A DNA stretch of 64,000 bases from Crocodylus rhombifer (lineage: Eukaryota > Chordata > Crocodylia > Crocodylidae), in contig JAVSML010024627.1 in NCBI GenBank assembly GCA_038503035.1, positions 124,001-188,000 on the forward strand, in the 5' to 3' direction. This document shows, piece after piece, positions 21,120-37,938 of this stretch. The notes under the pieces are model-generated. The model made no database searches. It was not told the origin of the DNA and worked only from the letters and a program-made list of their open reading frames with translations. The translations under genes and the position numbers were made by a program. How positions within the stretch are numbered: position 1 is the first letter of the stretch; every line of letters starts with the position of its first letter.

Positions 21120-23040
21120 GCAGGGAAGGACTTTTGGGGCCCCTCAGCCAATCAAAGGTATGTGGGGGAGGGGGGGTACTAGGCTTGGCCCATAAAAATG
21201 GCTGCTTTGCCCCCAGTCTCCCTGCAAAATCTGCCAGTAGCCACCTCAATTTTGGTAGTTCCCTATTCATGAGTAATATGTTTTATAACAACTGTCAAAA
21301 GCAGAAACAGTTTTCTGGGATCTGCTCTGCACTTCACATATCATCTCTATCTTCCCTAGTTCATGCAATCCAGGTTGTTTTGTGAAAATTCCAACACATT
21401 TAGGTGTAGATTCAGTCAACAGGACTTCATGGCTGATGGGGATAGGGAAGTGTTGACTGTAAGGAAAATTTCTGAATGGAGTTTCTGAGGCTTCTTGGAA
21501 ACACTGCTGTCATCTTTCATCAGAAGCAAAGTTTTGGGATCTGTTTGGTGTTCTATTTAACTGAGTAAAAAGCCCCTGGTTGTTTAGGATCAAAAAAGGA
21601 GGAAGACATCTGAAAAAGAGGCTTAGTCTGTGAGTTGCTCCCTAGATGCATAATTTACACTACCAATTTATTATGGCTGGTATCTATTGAAGTCATCCAG
21701 ATACACAGCTGTGTAGTATAAAGAATTATTGGTGTCCTCGCTATTAAGATTTGTAGTTGGTAGATGTTCATTGTCCAGTTCTTATTACAGCAGTAGAAAG
21801 TCCAAAAGCCTTGGATTTCTCATGTTAATGCCTGATATACAATGATATCATTCATGGTGGCATTTAGTTCATAGCCATGCATTTTGTAGCTACCAGCTTG
21901 CTCATAAAAGTGCTTTTCTTCTTTGCTTAAAGATGTTAGAATGAATGGAATAACATTTAATGATTTTAATGAGCTAAAGTAATATTATGGATCAACATCA
22001 ATTAACCAGCATTATTGTTTATCTCATGGTGGACCATATCAATATTTTTTTTATGATTGAATTGATACTCATTTCCTTTTAAGAAGCAAAGCAGTGGGAC
22101 TATGACATTTAATATAATATCTTTCTTTCTGTGATTAAGTTACAAAACTCCACTCTGCTTAACAAAACAAGAAAGGATATGATGGCTTGAAACAAGTGTA
22201 ATGAGTGGAAAGATGGTTAAAGACTAGCCAAGGACTCACAAGCCCCAAGTTCAATTCTTTGGTCTTTCACAGACTGAGTGGACACTGTTCACACCTCAGA
22301 TCCTCTTGTGGAAATTGGAGATGGGCACTCTAAATGAAGAATCATTATTTGTGGAATGAGCTATCAAAGAATATTTAACTAAATTTGATGATTATAGAGA
22401 TACCTCTAAGATCCACCATATGACTACAACTGTCTACTAATGTCAATGGTTTTTATATAAACAAAGAAAAATCTAGCAGTGCCTCTTTAATCTGGAAAGG
22501 GCTATATCCAAATGAGATGTCAGCATGAAGACCTATTCACCTTTTTAGTGAATAAATGGTGTGGAGCATTTTAGAAACCCTAAGATAGTCATATTGGAAT
22601 TGTATTCTGCAGTAATGGTACATTCAACACACCAGCAAACTAAGGTTTCCAAGATGAGCAGCATTATTTAGAGTCAGTGAAAGGCTTGGTGTTTCAACTG
22701 TGTCAGCATTTTCAGTAAATATAGTTCTATCAGCATCACAGCCAGACACTAACTTTAGGTGCTATATTGCCATTTTTCCCCTTTCAGTGGTCAACTACTA
22801 TATCAATATCAGGATTGTGCATGACCCCTTTCTCAAACATAAACTGAGAAAATTTTTGCCTTTTGAGAAAAAAATGTGTGGCTGTTTTATTATACAGTAG
22901 TTTTCATGGGCACAGATTCTCATTTTTTATATGAGACTGGAATCTGGTGAAATAATACAGAAATGATTTTTCATGTGTTTTGTGTTGTATAAAGGTTTAA
23001 TTTTGTGTGCAATATATTTTTATTTACAATTTTTTTTTGT
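21120..23040. other. Intron, nothing recognised
   Basis: AT-rich intronic sequence, with a short G-rich stretch (21160-21180). No ORF with a known domain and no clear element ends were identified. Confidence 0.6.
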
Positions 23041-23049
23041 TTTTTTTCT

Positions 23050-23549
23050 CATAGATTCATAGACATTAGGGCTGGAAGGGACCTCACAAGACCATTGGGT
23101 CCAGCCAAAGGGCAGGAGGTCTGCTGGGGTCAAATGATCCCAGCAAGATAAGCATCCAAGTCTGTTTTAAGGTGTCTAGAGTAGGTGCTTGCACCACTTC
23201 TGGGGGGAATCTATTTCACACTCTGGGGACTTGGATGGTAAAGAAGTTTTTTCTTATGTCCAGCTTAAAATGGTGTTCCTGGAGTTTGTGACTATTAGAC
23301 CTTATCTTCCCTTGCGGTACCCTGGTGAACAGATGTTCTCCCAGTTCCTGGTACACATCCCTAATATACTTATAGGCCTCCACCAAGTCCCCCTGGGGCC
23401 TTCGCTTTTCCAGGCTGAAGAGATCCATGTCTCTCAGCCTTTCCTCATAAGACCTGTTCTCTGGTCCTCTGATCATGTGCATGGCTCTCCTCTGCACCCT
23501 CTCAAGCTTCTCCACATCCTTCCTAAAGTGTAGAGCCCAGAACTTCATG
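23050..23549 (-). mobile_element. CR1 LINE 3' end, 5'-truncated, antisense
   Basis: The + strand begins with CATAGATTCATAGACATTAG and GGCTGGAAGGGACCTCACAA, a reversed CR1 3' terminus. The minus-strand frame 23216-23548 encodes FWALHFRKDVEKLERVQRRA, EERLRDMDLFSLEKRRPQGD and FKLDIRKNFFTIQV without a stop. The copy stops sharply at 23549 where T-rich sequence starts, as expected of 5' truncation during reverse transcription. It is fairly well preserved. Confidence 0.92.
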
Positions 23550-23770
23550 GGGTTTTTTTTCCCCTTTGGAAAGATAACAAGAATAAATACAATGAGATTT
23601 CTAAAGACGACCTAACAATATTTTATTTAGAAAAAATAAAGTTTTAAAACTTTTTGCTAATTTGCCTCTTACAGGTTTTTGCCAGTGACCAGGCATCTAA
23701 AACTTATGTTCCCAGCAAGCGTAACAATGGTATATGAGCAGTTTTTTGCTCTCCTTTGATCTTTGCTTTA

Positions 23771-23812
23771 TAATAATAGTAACAATAATAATAATAATAT
23801 TTATTATTATAT
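23771..23812. repeat. (TAA)n microsatellite
   Basis: Interrupted run of TAA/AAT units ending in TTATTATTATAT. Confidence 0.85.
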
Positions 23813-24013
23813 TGAGCACTTTTCAGTATAATAGCACTTCTCATCTGTAGATTTTAACATATTTTATGGAAGGTGAATAAGCTTTAGTATTTCCATTTTG
23901 TAGATAGAAAAAAAAATGAAAGTATACTACTAGCACCTTGTTCAAATGTAAGGTGAAGGGAGAAGGGAAGAAGGGGGGAAGAACATCCAAAAGTGGAAGC
24001 CAATTCTCTAGAG

Positions 24014-24332
24014 CAGTGATTTTCAATCAGGGTTTCGTGGCACCTTGGGGTACCTTGAGACTTTTGCAAGGGTGCCACTGGGTGCCATACAGTATTAGTG
24101 CTGTTAGGATGCAAACATGTTTCTCAAGATAAACCCAGAGATTTCATGCAGGAATTCATAGTGTTAAAAACATTCTGAACTGTTGTGGGCTTTCTGAGTT
24201 CTTTGCAACAGTAAAATGACTCTATGATTTTTCTGTAGTCGAAAAAGAGTGAAAAGTAAAAGCTAGTATTTTCTGAGGGGTGCCTTGAGTCTATCAAGGC
24301 ATGCCTTCTGTTTAAAAAGTTGAGAACCAATT
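24014..24332. mobile_element. hAT MITE with a perfect 8-bp target duplication
   Basis: The 319-bp element starts with CAGTGATTTTCAATC and ends, on the other strand, with AATTGGTTCTCAACT: Charlie-like hAT termini. It is flanked by CTCTAGAG at 24006-24013 and at 24333-24340. The identity even runs over 13 bp (CAATTCTCTAGAG). The interior holds GTTTCGTGGCACCTTGGGG and, inverted, GGGTGCCTTGAGTC. No transposase. It lies about 290 bp before the Sushi exon at 24625. Confidence 0.88.
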
Positions 24333-24624
24333 CTCTAGAGTTTGTTCACTGACTTAGCCACTTGACTATGTTCCCCACATTTTTTCCTGATCTTTTCTAT
24401 TCCATCATCCTCTGCAATTTGGTCAGTTACAGAATTCTAACTTTCATTTCTTTTCCCACCCCAAATGTCTTTAAAAGCACAAATTAATTAATGTGAGCTT
24501 CCCATGCTTTCATGCCTCTAAATTTTCTAGAGGTAAGTCTGTGTGCTCTTAATATATATTGATGAATTTCAAAGCATTTGAGATGAAATTTAATTCTTTT
24601 GTGTTTGTGTTTGTTTCAATTCAG

Positions 24625-24810
24625 CAATATCTTGTGGCATTCCTAAAGCTCCAGTAAATGGTGGAATATTAACTACAGATTACTTAGTTGGCACTCGTGT
24701 TACTTACTTTTGCAATGATGGGTATAGACTCTCATCCAAGGAGCTTACTACTGCAGTCTGCCAGCCAGATGGTACATGGAGCAATCATAATAAAACACCT
24801 CGTTGTGTAG
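24625..24810 (+). CDS. CSMD3: CSMD exon: Sushi/CCP domain
   Basis: One full Sushi domain in 186 nt, phase 1 on both sides, between CAATTCAG and GTAAGT. It opens with AISCGIPKAPVNGG, continues with VTYFCNDGYRLSS, AVCQPDGTWSN and ends in PRCV, so all four cysteines and the core Trp are present. NKT near the end is a possible N-glycosylation site. It is the first module of the uninterrupted Sushi stalk. No frameshift or stop is seen. Confidence 0.92.
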
Positions 24811-24898
24811 GTAAGTAGCATATAGAAATTCTCTCATGATTCAGAACTGCACAGTATTTTTATTAATCAAAAGAAAAGTCTCAAAATATTTTAAGTGA

Positions 24899-24924
24899 TC
24901 TCTCTCTTTCTCTCTCTCTCTCTC
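24899..24924. repeat. (TC)n microsatellite
   Basis: A nearly pure TC run about 90 bp after the donor of the 24625 exon. Confidence 0.9.
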
Positions 24925-25222
24925 AAAACATCATCTTGCAGTTACAAAACAAATATGTTTCAAATGCTAAAAAGTTGATAATTCTTGACCAAATCCATGA
25001 CTTTCCTACTTTCAAAGGTTGTGGAAGCCACATGGTCAAATCAGAATAAATGAGCAGAGCCTGACCCTTTTAATTACTGAATGCTTGGCTTTCAGAGATG
25101 GCTGAGCAGTACCTTTGCTGATGTTTAAACCACATTCCCTCCCCAGAATTCCAGAGGTTCTGCGCTTTAAGGGTAGCTATGTGATGCCAGTGCAGAATAA
25201 CTGAATCCATGGAACTCCACAC

Positions 25223-25652
25223 TGGGCGTGTCTACATGAGCCATTTACTGCAGTTACCTAATTAGCTCTGCAGTAAACATCTCAGTATCTACACATACAG
25301 GGCTATTTATCTGGATTAAACTAATTAACTCTGGAGCACAGTAGTACTTGTAAATACTTCAGGGTGCGTCAGTATGGGAGCTTCAGTGTGGTGGCTGCCT
25401 GCCAACTAGCCCTGTACTGAAGCACCCTTGTTCCCGGCCATCTGCTTGGCAGCACGTTGAGCCGGTTTGGAGCAGCCCCAGGCTGGCAGGCTGACTCCCT
25501 GGGCCCCTGCTTGCTGGGGTTGCTCCACCCCAGCTCAACATGCCGTGATCCTGGGCACACATGTAAAAGTGACACGTGGGAACAATCAACTGCAGCACAA
25601 TATGCGCCAGCATCTCTTGTGTCACATTAATACACTCATGTAGACGTGTCCA
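25223..25652. mobile_element. 430-bp MITE-like element
   Basis: Left end TGGGCGTGTCTACATGAG and right end, on the other strand, TGGACACGTCTACATGAG form an 18-bp inverted repeat with 15 matches. The centre (25360-25570) is GC-rich, unlike the intron around it. No target duplication was recognised and no transposase is encoded. Similar GYGTCYACAT-type ends occur at 32781. Confidence 0.65.
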
Positions 25653-25659
25653 CTATGTG

Positions 25660-26417
25660 GATATCAAAGAGGAAGTGTACCTGAAGTTTCACAGGGATAA
25701 GTGGAAACAACCAAAGTTATTAGCTATGTAAACCTGAAGGGGCTGAAAGACTGAGGCAGAGATACCTGTCCGAATGTAGATGAGTCCTCATTCACTCTTG
25801 TTAAGGAAAGATGGGAGAAGACAGATGCCCTGGAAACATACGCTATACCCATAACTCTGTTACGGGGTTTTTAGTAAGTTATAGACATTTTCTTATGTCA
25901 AGAGGAGAATGGAAAAAGGGAGCAGTATTCAGTCACATCTGTAATGAAATGAATGTAATGACATTCTTCAGCTGCAATCTTAAATCACAAAAAAAGGAAA
26001 TAAAATAGCCATTCAAAAATCAGAAAAGGAATTTATATAGATAGAAAGTAATTTCTAAATTGAAATGTAGCCAGGACTATACTGAACAGCCCTACTTTAA
26101 TGTAAAGTTCTACAAGATTTAATGGCCATAAGCAGTGTCTTGGTTTTGTATCAGATGCTAAAGATAGAATTTCCTCTCTTACCAAGAGCACAGTGTCTGA
26201 TCTCCCCTTTCATTAAGTCGGTATTGACTCAGTGATAAAAGTGCCCGCTTACACAACTTCCATCAACTGCTGTGGGTTATGCAATAAGATATCAGAGTCC
26301 AAATATGAAGCCATTGTGATAAAAAATTAACAATGTATTCACAAAAACAATCGTGCATTTTGTATTTCCTGTAACTGTTAACTTACTGAGCCACAATTAA
26401 CTGTCTTTTTATTGAAG
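25660..26417. other. Intron, nothing recognised
   Basis: AT-rich sequence between the MITE and the next Sushi exon; no repeat terminus or domain-bearing frame seen. Confidence 0.6.
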
Positions 26418-26612
26418 TTGTTACTTGTCCAAGCATCAACTCCTTCACGCTGGAGCATGGGAGATGGAGAATAGTGAATGGCTCACATTATGAGTACAAA
26501 ACAAAAGTTGTTTTCAGCTGTGATCCAGGCTATTATGGTCTGGGGCCAGCATCCATCGAGTGTCTTGCCAATGGAACATGGAGTTGGAGAAATGAGAGAC
26601 CTTACTGCCAAA
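26418..26612 (+). CDS. CSMD3: CSMD exon: Sushi/CCP domain (longest of the set)
   Basis: A 195-nt exon with phase-1 borders, between TATTGAAG and GTGAGT, encoding one Sushi domain with four cysteines: VVTCPSINSF, VVFSCDPGYYG, IECLANGTWSW and PYCQ. The loop between Cys1 and Cys2 is several residues longer than in the other modules (LEHGRWRIVNGSHYEYKTK). Two N-glycosylation sequons, NGS and NGT, are visible. The acceptor has a modest pyrimidine tract broken by ATTGA, but frame, length and domain content leave little doubt. Confidence 0.92.
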
Positions 26613-32159
<5,547 letters not shown>

Positions 32160-32620
32160 GTCTGAACTCCTGCCTGCCTCAGGAGTTTAGGTACCTGAAA
32201 CAGGCTGCGTACTATGGGTAAATATAAGTACTGCATTTGGATCAACCTAACCAAGGTTAAGCTGAGCTAAATTCCCAGGCATGTAGGTGTACACAGAGTT
32301 AAATTGCCTAAAAATGGCATGCGTGGTCTAAGTTAGTTCACCTTAGCAGGTGATTGATTAGGGTTAACTAGATCTAAAATGGGTTAACCCCATCTATGGA
32401 AAGCCTACACATAGTCACAACACAGCTCCTAGGGCTGGGAAAACCCAGCCACGTACCCTATACCTGTGACTGTCCTTTTCCTACTCACTCTCCACTGAGC
32501 ATGCCCAGGGTACTTTTAGCCCCTCTGATTAATCCCACCCCTATTCCTGGACCAGGCAACTCTCCCTGCCAACCCACCAGCCCCTTCTAGACTCATCAAC
32601 CCCATCCTTTTCCTCCTGTG
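32160..32620. repeat. Dispersed repeat, copy 1 of a pair
   Basis: The block order TCTAAGTTAGTTCACCTTAG, GGGTTAACCCCATCT, CTCCTAGGGCTGGGAAAACC and a pyrimidine-rich tail is matched at 61890-62350 (AGCCAGCTCACCTCAATCTA, GGGTTAACCCACTCT, TCCTAGGGTGTTGGGAAAG). The copies are old and diverged. No coding potential; family unknown. Confidence 0.55.
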
Positions 32621-33650
32621 GACCTTTTAAAATGACCTAATCTTGCACATACTATAATTAAAAAATAAAGACAGTATTTGGTCTATAGATGTGTTTACTT
32701 GTGAATGTGCTGTACCTGTTTTATTCTTGTTTTACTCCTTCATTTCAATCTATGAAGAAAATCTGTCATTTTTTATTTTATGGGTGCGTCCACATATGCA
32801 AGCATGTGTGCTTGCAGCAGCTCAAATAGAAGTGGTGCAAATTTGAGCTGGGGCTTTTTGCTTCAGGACGTGGGCTTGGACATGCACTTTGGTGTGGAGT
32901 AAATTGTACCACTTGGGGCAAAATAACCCTACCTGGCTTCTCCTGGATCTGCAGCCAGCGGGAGCTAGAACCTGAGGCCAGCACCTGTGCTGTCCCCAGC
33001 AGTATAAAAAGCTACCCTGTCCTGGCTTCAGCAGTATAAAAAGCCACCCTGGCAAGTAGCTGAGGGCTACTGGCTCTCAGGAGCTTCTGGGGCCCAGCCA
33101 ATTGGTACCTGGGGACACTACCCCTTGTGCCAGCTGGACTGTTGAAGCAGCCCTGAGAGTTCCCTGCACCCTTTACCCACTGCAGCAGTCTAGCAGCAGG
33201 AGCTGTTGCCTGGCTGTGACCTGCTGCCCACCTGCCAGACCCAGATGGGGACTGCACAGCCAGTAGAGGCATCTGCCCCTCTGGGCCAGCTGCCAGTAGA
33301 CTGTGGTTGCAGGGCTGGCCTCTGTGCAGCACTACTGCAATGTGTGCTCTCTGCCCAGCCATCTGAGCAGCTGTCATCCGGAAGAGGTTCTGGGTGTGGT
33401 GGCCTGCTTTGAACTGTCAAAGCATGTCCTTCTGGCTGACCCCGTTTGGCCAGGACGTCAGCCACATCCAGCTGGGTCCAAGGTGCCAGCTCTGACCAGG
33501 CAGGGTCCTGCCACTGGCCTCCCTAGCAGGAATTCTGGTTTTCCCTATTGGAAAACTGAAAAATCCCTGATAAAAAAAAATCCAGAAGTCATTCTGTAAA
33601 ATACCCCCAAATCCATGTTCCTCCATAAGTAAAACAAAAGACCACTGTAC

Positions 33651-33683
33651 AGAGAGGGAGAGAGAGACAGAGAGAAAGACAGA
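33651..33683. repeat. GA-rich simple repeat
   Basis: Interrupted GAGA/GACA run. Confidence 0.85.
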
Positions 33684-33801
33684 GATCAGTGGGACAATGT
33701 TTTATTGATATATCTATAGTGTTTAAGTAAGTCTCTTATCATAATAATAAAGTGAACTCTAAATACATGTTTCATGAACACATATTTTGCTGCCCTCCCA
33801 C

Positions 33802-33985
33802 AGGGTGATGGCCCCCATATAAGGGGTTCAGCCCCTCAACAGGGTGTTTGGCCTCCCAACAGGAGATTAAGCCCCCACACAAGAGGTATGGCTCCCCAGC
33901 AGGAGATTCAGCCCCCACGTAAGAGGTGTGGCCCCCCAACAGGGGTCAAATGCCCCCCACAGGGGCTACAACCCCCCTGCAAGGC
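33802..33985. repeat. 20-bp minisatellite with 40-bp dimer units
   Basis: AGGRG-type starts recur at 33802, 33822, 33841, 33861, 33882, 33901, 33922, 33941 and 33961, that is every 19-21 bp, each followed by a GCCCCC block. The 40-bp dimers at 33861-33900 and 33901-33940 are almost identical (AGGAGATTAAGCCCCCACAC against AGGAGATTCAGCCCCCACGT). Confidence 0.9.
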
Positions 33986-34642
33986 CCACATGCCCCACTG
34001 CAGCCCTCCAATTGCTGCCCCACCTGGCCCTATCCCCTACCAGCTGCTGCAGCCCTCCCAGTTGCTGCCCCACCCAGCCCTACCCCTTGCTCTCCTAGAC
34101 CCCCCAATGGATACCCCACCAAGCCTCACCCCCACCTTGTACCCCCAGGCCTCCAAGGCTAACCCTACATCCCCAGGCACCATCACTTAAAAAAAAAACT
34201 CAGAAAAAGAACAGGAAAAAGGTGGGGGAAAAAACCCGCTGCTTACCTTAGAAGCAAGGGAAGGGGGCGCTCCAGGGCCTCCTGGCACAGCCCCCCCAGG
34301 CAGCACAGAACAACATAGGAGCAGGAGGGCCCAGGCTGGGGCTGCTGGGGCTGTCATCCTGCCCTGCACTGTGCGGACAAGGCCCCAGTCAGCCAGAAGG
34401 CAGCTCCAGCTTCCAGTAAGTGCCAGGGTTTTGTTTATTTTTTGTTAAGTATGGGGGGGCATGGATCCAGGAACCTTGGGGGGATGGGCTAGCCAGGGTA
34501 GGGGGCAGGGGCTTTGGGGAGCTAGCGGGGGGAGGGCAGGCCATGGCAGGGGTCAGAGTGCTTTAAGGGGGCTGTTGGGATCCCCCCATGGTACCCTCCC
34601 CCCTCCTCCAGCCCCCCCAACACCTTACTCACCAGCACCGGA

Positions 34643-34695
34643 GCCCTGGTGCTGAAACATGCAGCCTGGCCGGCTGCATGTTTCAGCACCAGGGC
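34643..34695. repeat. Perfect 23-bp palindrome with 7-nt loop
   Basis: Arms 34643-34665 and 34673-34695 are exact reverse complements (GCCCTGGTGCTGAAACATGC plus AGC), around CTGGCCG. A second hairpin follows at 34708-34719 / 34729-34740 (ATAGAGATGCTC against GAGCATCTCCAT, one mismatch). Confidence 0.95.
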
Positions 34696-34974
34696 AATGG
34701 GCCAACCATAGAGATGCTCCAGCAGCCAGAGCATCTCCATAGAGGACCCATCCTCTGGTTGTCTCAGGGTACGGCCCAGGACTGTGCCCTGCTCCCCTTT
34801 TTAAGCTTCAAGTTTTTTAGACCCTTGGATATCCAGAGGTCTAATTTTCTTCCCCGTGCTGCAAACTTGCAGTGCGGGAAACATTTTTTTGTTCCCGCAT
34901 GTGCCTGTTGCCCCTCCTCAAAGGGCTTTGAGGTGGGGCAAAAGGCACGTGCACGCTTATCTGGATGCACCCTA

Positions 34975-36617
34975 TGTCTTCTCTTTTGACCCAAGTCTTC
35001 CAAAGTCTTTGCATATTGTTTTTTCCATTGCTTCAAGAAGGCTGTGCTGCACATGATATTTGTTTTTAATTAATGTTTTTAGTATGGCAGATGGAATCAG
35101 AATGTTAATTTAGGGTCTAAATGGGAATTTTGTATGTACAGGTATACATTTATATTGCCCCAGTACACATTAGTCCTTTTAATCAAAGCACTTAGTCAAT
35201 GATCACAATGTTGTAGGTTGTTTTCATTAGGAGGGAAAATGGATGCCAGAACCAGGCATTTCTTCAGTGCAATCCTGTATATTTGTTAAGCATGAGTGAA
35301 GTCCTGTTTCTCTGAATGCAGTAGTAATTGAAGTACAGATGCCAGTTTCCCTCCTCAGTAGTCCAAGCCTCTTTTCCCCTACCGACAACTCAACTCTGTT
35401 TTCTCTCTTGGGTTCTCTGGCTAGCCTTTGGCTTCTGCTTCTTTATCTCCTTGTTTTGTTTTGGTTTTTGAGCTTTTTGCTGTATTAGCTTGTTCTAGTT
35501 TCACACACAGTGAATTTCATGAAAATGATACAGGCTTTCAGTGCTTTTTTTCAGCCTTGACCTGAGTGAAAATCCTCCACCTAGTGTGAAAAGCCATTCT
35601 TCGCAAGTCCATTTCTGGTGGCCATTCCATATAGCTCTATTTTGGACAATGATACCTATTGCTTTAGTTATTTAACTCTAAAAGAAGCATAACTGCTTTT
35701 TACATTCATCCAATCAATATCAACAAGAATTCATCCAACCCTGATCATAACAATATGTTGTGCTTACATTTTGCCTTGTGTTTAAGGATCTGAAGTGGAT
35801 TATTTCCACTGAAAGCATTTTGCAATATTGGACCAGATTCTGATCATGTATACTTTTATATTGGTCCAATTCCATTGATTTTAATACTGATGCCTGTAAT
35901 TTACATCAGAGTGACACAAAATTCAGGGATATTGCAGTAAAACTACTCTGCACAGTAAAAAAAACAAACAAACAAAAGAACGGAATGAAATGGAATGGAA
36001 AAGAATCTGGTAGGCTAAAATTGTGAACTGAAAGGAAAGAATGGAAAAGCTATTTGGTCTCATTCTAACTTAAATGTATCTACCTTACTACTGAAACATG
36101 ATGTTTTTATGACAAAATGTTACTGTGAATGTGCCATATCCATTTTACTAAACGAAACCATTTGTTCTTTTTTCATACTACCAAAAAGTTCATTCAAAAT
36201 ATAAGCTAAAAGCTCTGAAAACTGTCCATTGTGGGGAGGGTGGGAAGTATTGGAGTACAAAAAACTATCAGATTTTAAATTGAATTGCACTTTTATCACT
36301 TTAAAAATGTTCAGATAGATTTGTTTCAAACTTTAACACAGGAAAAAAAAATAATTTCTTGTCTGGCATAAAGCCCTGAAAATAAGTTTAGAAAGGAAAC
36401 TCTGAAAGGCCATTAACAACAGAGGTGGTCATAAAAATGGCAGAGATATGCACTTCTGGGACAACTCAGATTCTTATGAAATGGGCGTTTTGGGATTATT
36501 TTCATCATCAGCATCTTTGCAATAAAATGACAAAAGAGGGAGAAATTTGAAAACAGGCATTCAAAAGCTTGAGTCTGAAGGGCATAAAGAAGATCAGAAT
36601 ACAAAGCTAGTAGAAAT
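34975..36617. other. Intron, nothing recognised
   Basis: AT-rich sequence between the GC-rich island and a CR1 copy. Only short simple runs were seen. Confidence 0.6.
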
Positions 36618-37400
36618 TACTGTGCTGCACCTGGGGAGAGGGAACCAGCATTATGGGTATAGGTTAGGGGCTGACCCGCTCAGCAGCACAGAGGCAGAGA
36701 GGGATCTTGGAGTCAGCATTGACTCCAGGATGAATATGAGTCGCCAATGTGACAAAGCAATAGGCAGAGCCAACCGCACCCTGTCATACATCAACAAAGG
36801 CATCACTAACAGGTCCAGCGAGGTCTTGCTCCTCCTGTATGCGGCGCTGGTCAGGCCACAGCTGGAGTACTGTGTCCAGTTCTGGGCGCCGCACTTCAAT
36901 AGAGACGTGGAGAACCTGGCGAGGGTCCAGAGGAGGGCCACTCATATGGTTGAGGGCCTCCGTGGCCAGCCCTATGAGGAGAGGCTGAAGGACCTGAATC
37001 TCTTCATTCTCCACAAGAGGAGACTGAGGGGGGATCTTGTGGCTGCCTACAACCTTATCAGAGGCCACCAACAGGGACTCGGGGAAAGCCTGTTCACCGG
37101 GGCCCTCCTTGGAGTCACCAGGAACAATGGCCACAAGCTGACGGAGGACAGGTTTAGGTTAGATATTAGGAAGAACTACTTCATTGTAAGGGTGGCCAGA
37201 GCCTGGAATAGGCTTCCCAGAGAGGTGGTGCTCTCACCTTCCCTGGAGATCTTCAAGAGGAGACTGGATAGGCACCTGGCTGGGGTCTTGTGACCCCTGC
37301 CACCCCCAGTGCTCCTTCCTGCCCATGGCAGGGGGTCGGACTAGATGATCTGTCTAGGTCCCTTCTGACTCAGTGATTCTATGATTCTGTGTTTCTATGA
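36618..37400 (+). mobile_element. CR1 LINE 3' part with a long open frame, sense
   Basis: This is the best preserved CR1 copy here. Its frame is open through 37293 and reads LHLGRGNQHYGYRLGADPLS, GVSIDSRMNMSRQCDKAIGR, AALVRPQLEYCVQFWAPHFN, ERLKDLNLFILHKRRLRGDL and DIRKNYFIVRVARAWNRLPR: the C-terminal part of ORF2. A 3' UTR follows with GGGGTCGGACTAGATGATC and the tail GATTCTGTGTTTCTATGA. The 5' end is truncated after the catalytic region, so it has no polymerase active site. The few disruptions suggest it is younger than the other copies. Confidence 0.95.
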
Positions 37401-37938
37401 TACTTTTACAAATTTGCCAGTTTTTATTAAGATTATTTTCCTTAAAATAATACAATTTCTTCTTTGGTCCTCACTCCTCCTTTTCACTCTTGCCTTTGTA
37501 ATGAAGCAGTCCTTGTCAAAGAGATGCAGACAAAAAAAGTAGTGATGGGAATTACTGTAAATTAACAGCCCCTCCTTTTTCTGAACTTTCCCCTTTCATT
37601 TTTATCAGTGTGGAGACTCGTTTGGATAATCAAAAACCAAGGAGTTTTCTCTGGCTTTTATATACTAAAAGACCAGGCCATATTTTTCTCTTTACTTGTG
37701 TGAAGGATGCCAGGTCTGTGGTTTCTTGGAATAAAGTGGAGAAATTAAAAAACAAAACATAAGCAAACAAGCAGACAAAAACATCCTGGAGTATTCTTGT
37801 GAGCTTTGCCTTTGTTGGGGATCAGGTGAAAAGAAGGAGGTTTATTCAACTGCATAAATGATTGTAGATGACTGTATGGGTTCTCTTAGCAGAACATGAA
37901 GAAAATACATATATCACTTCTCAAGTGACATTCCCTGA

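Larger units (their letters stand above)
32781..34974. mobile_element. GC-rich island bounded by inverted termini; composite repeat or large non-autonomous transposon
   Basis: The left end TGGGTGCGTCCACATATGC and the right end, on the other strand, AGGGTGCATCCAGATAAGC look like terminal inverted repeats about 2.2 kb apart. The interior is far more GC-rich than the AT-rich intron. It contains a 32-bp direct repeat with TATAAAAAG (33001 and 33033), a 20-bp minisatellite (33802-33985), a 49-bp spaced duplication (33998/34047) and two hairpins (34643-34740). Several open frames exist, but they are proline-rich products of the repeats and show no known domain. Whether it is one element or several stacked ones is unclear. 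Confidence 0.5.

Noticed and set aside
33802..33985. CRISPR-like array
   Set aside because: Units are contiguous 20-bp tandem repeats without unique spacers, in a vertebrate intron.
33774..34190. Proline-rich 138-codon ORF as a gene
   Set aside because: The product is a direct translation of the 20-bp minisatellite and C-rich repeats; no domain, no splice context.
34588..35056. Several overlapping ORFs on both strands in the GC-rich island
   Set aside because: Open frames are expected by chance in GC-rich sequence; none shows a known domain and they overlap hairpins and repeats.
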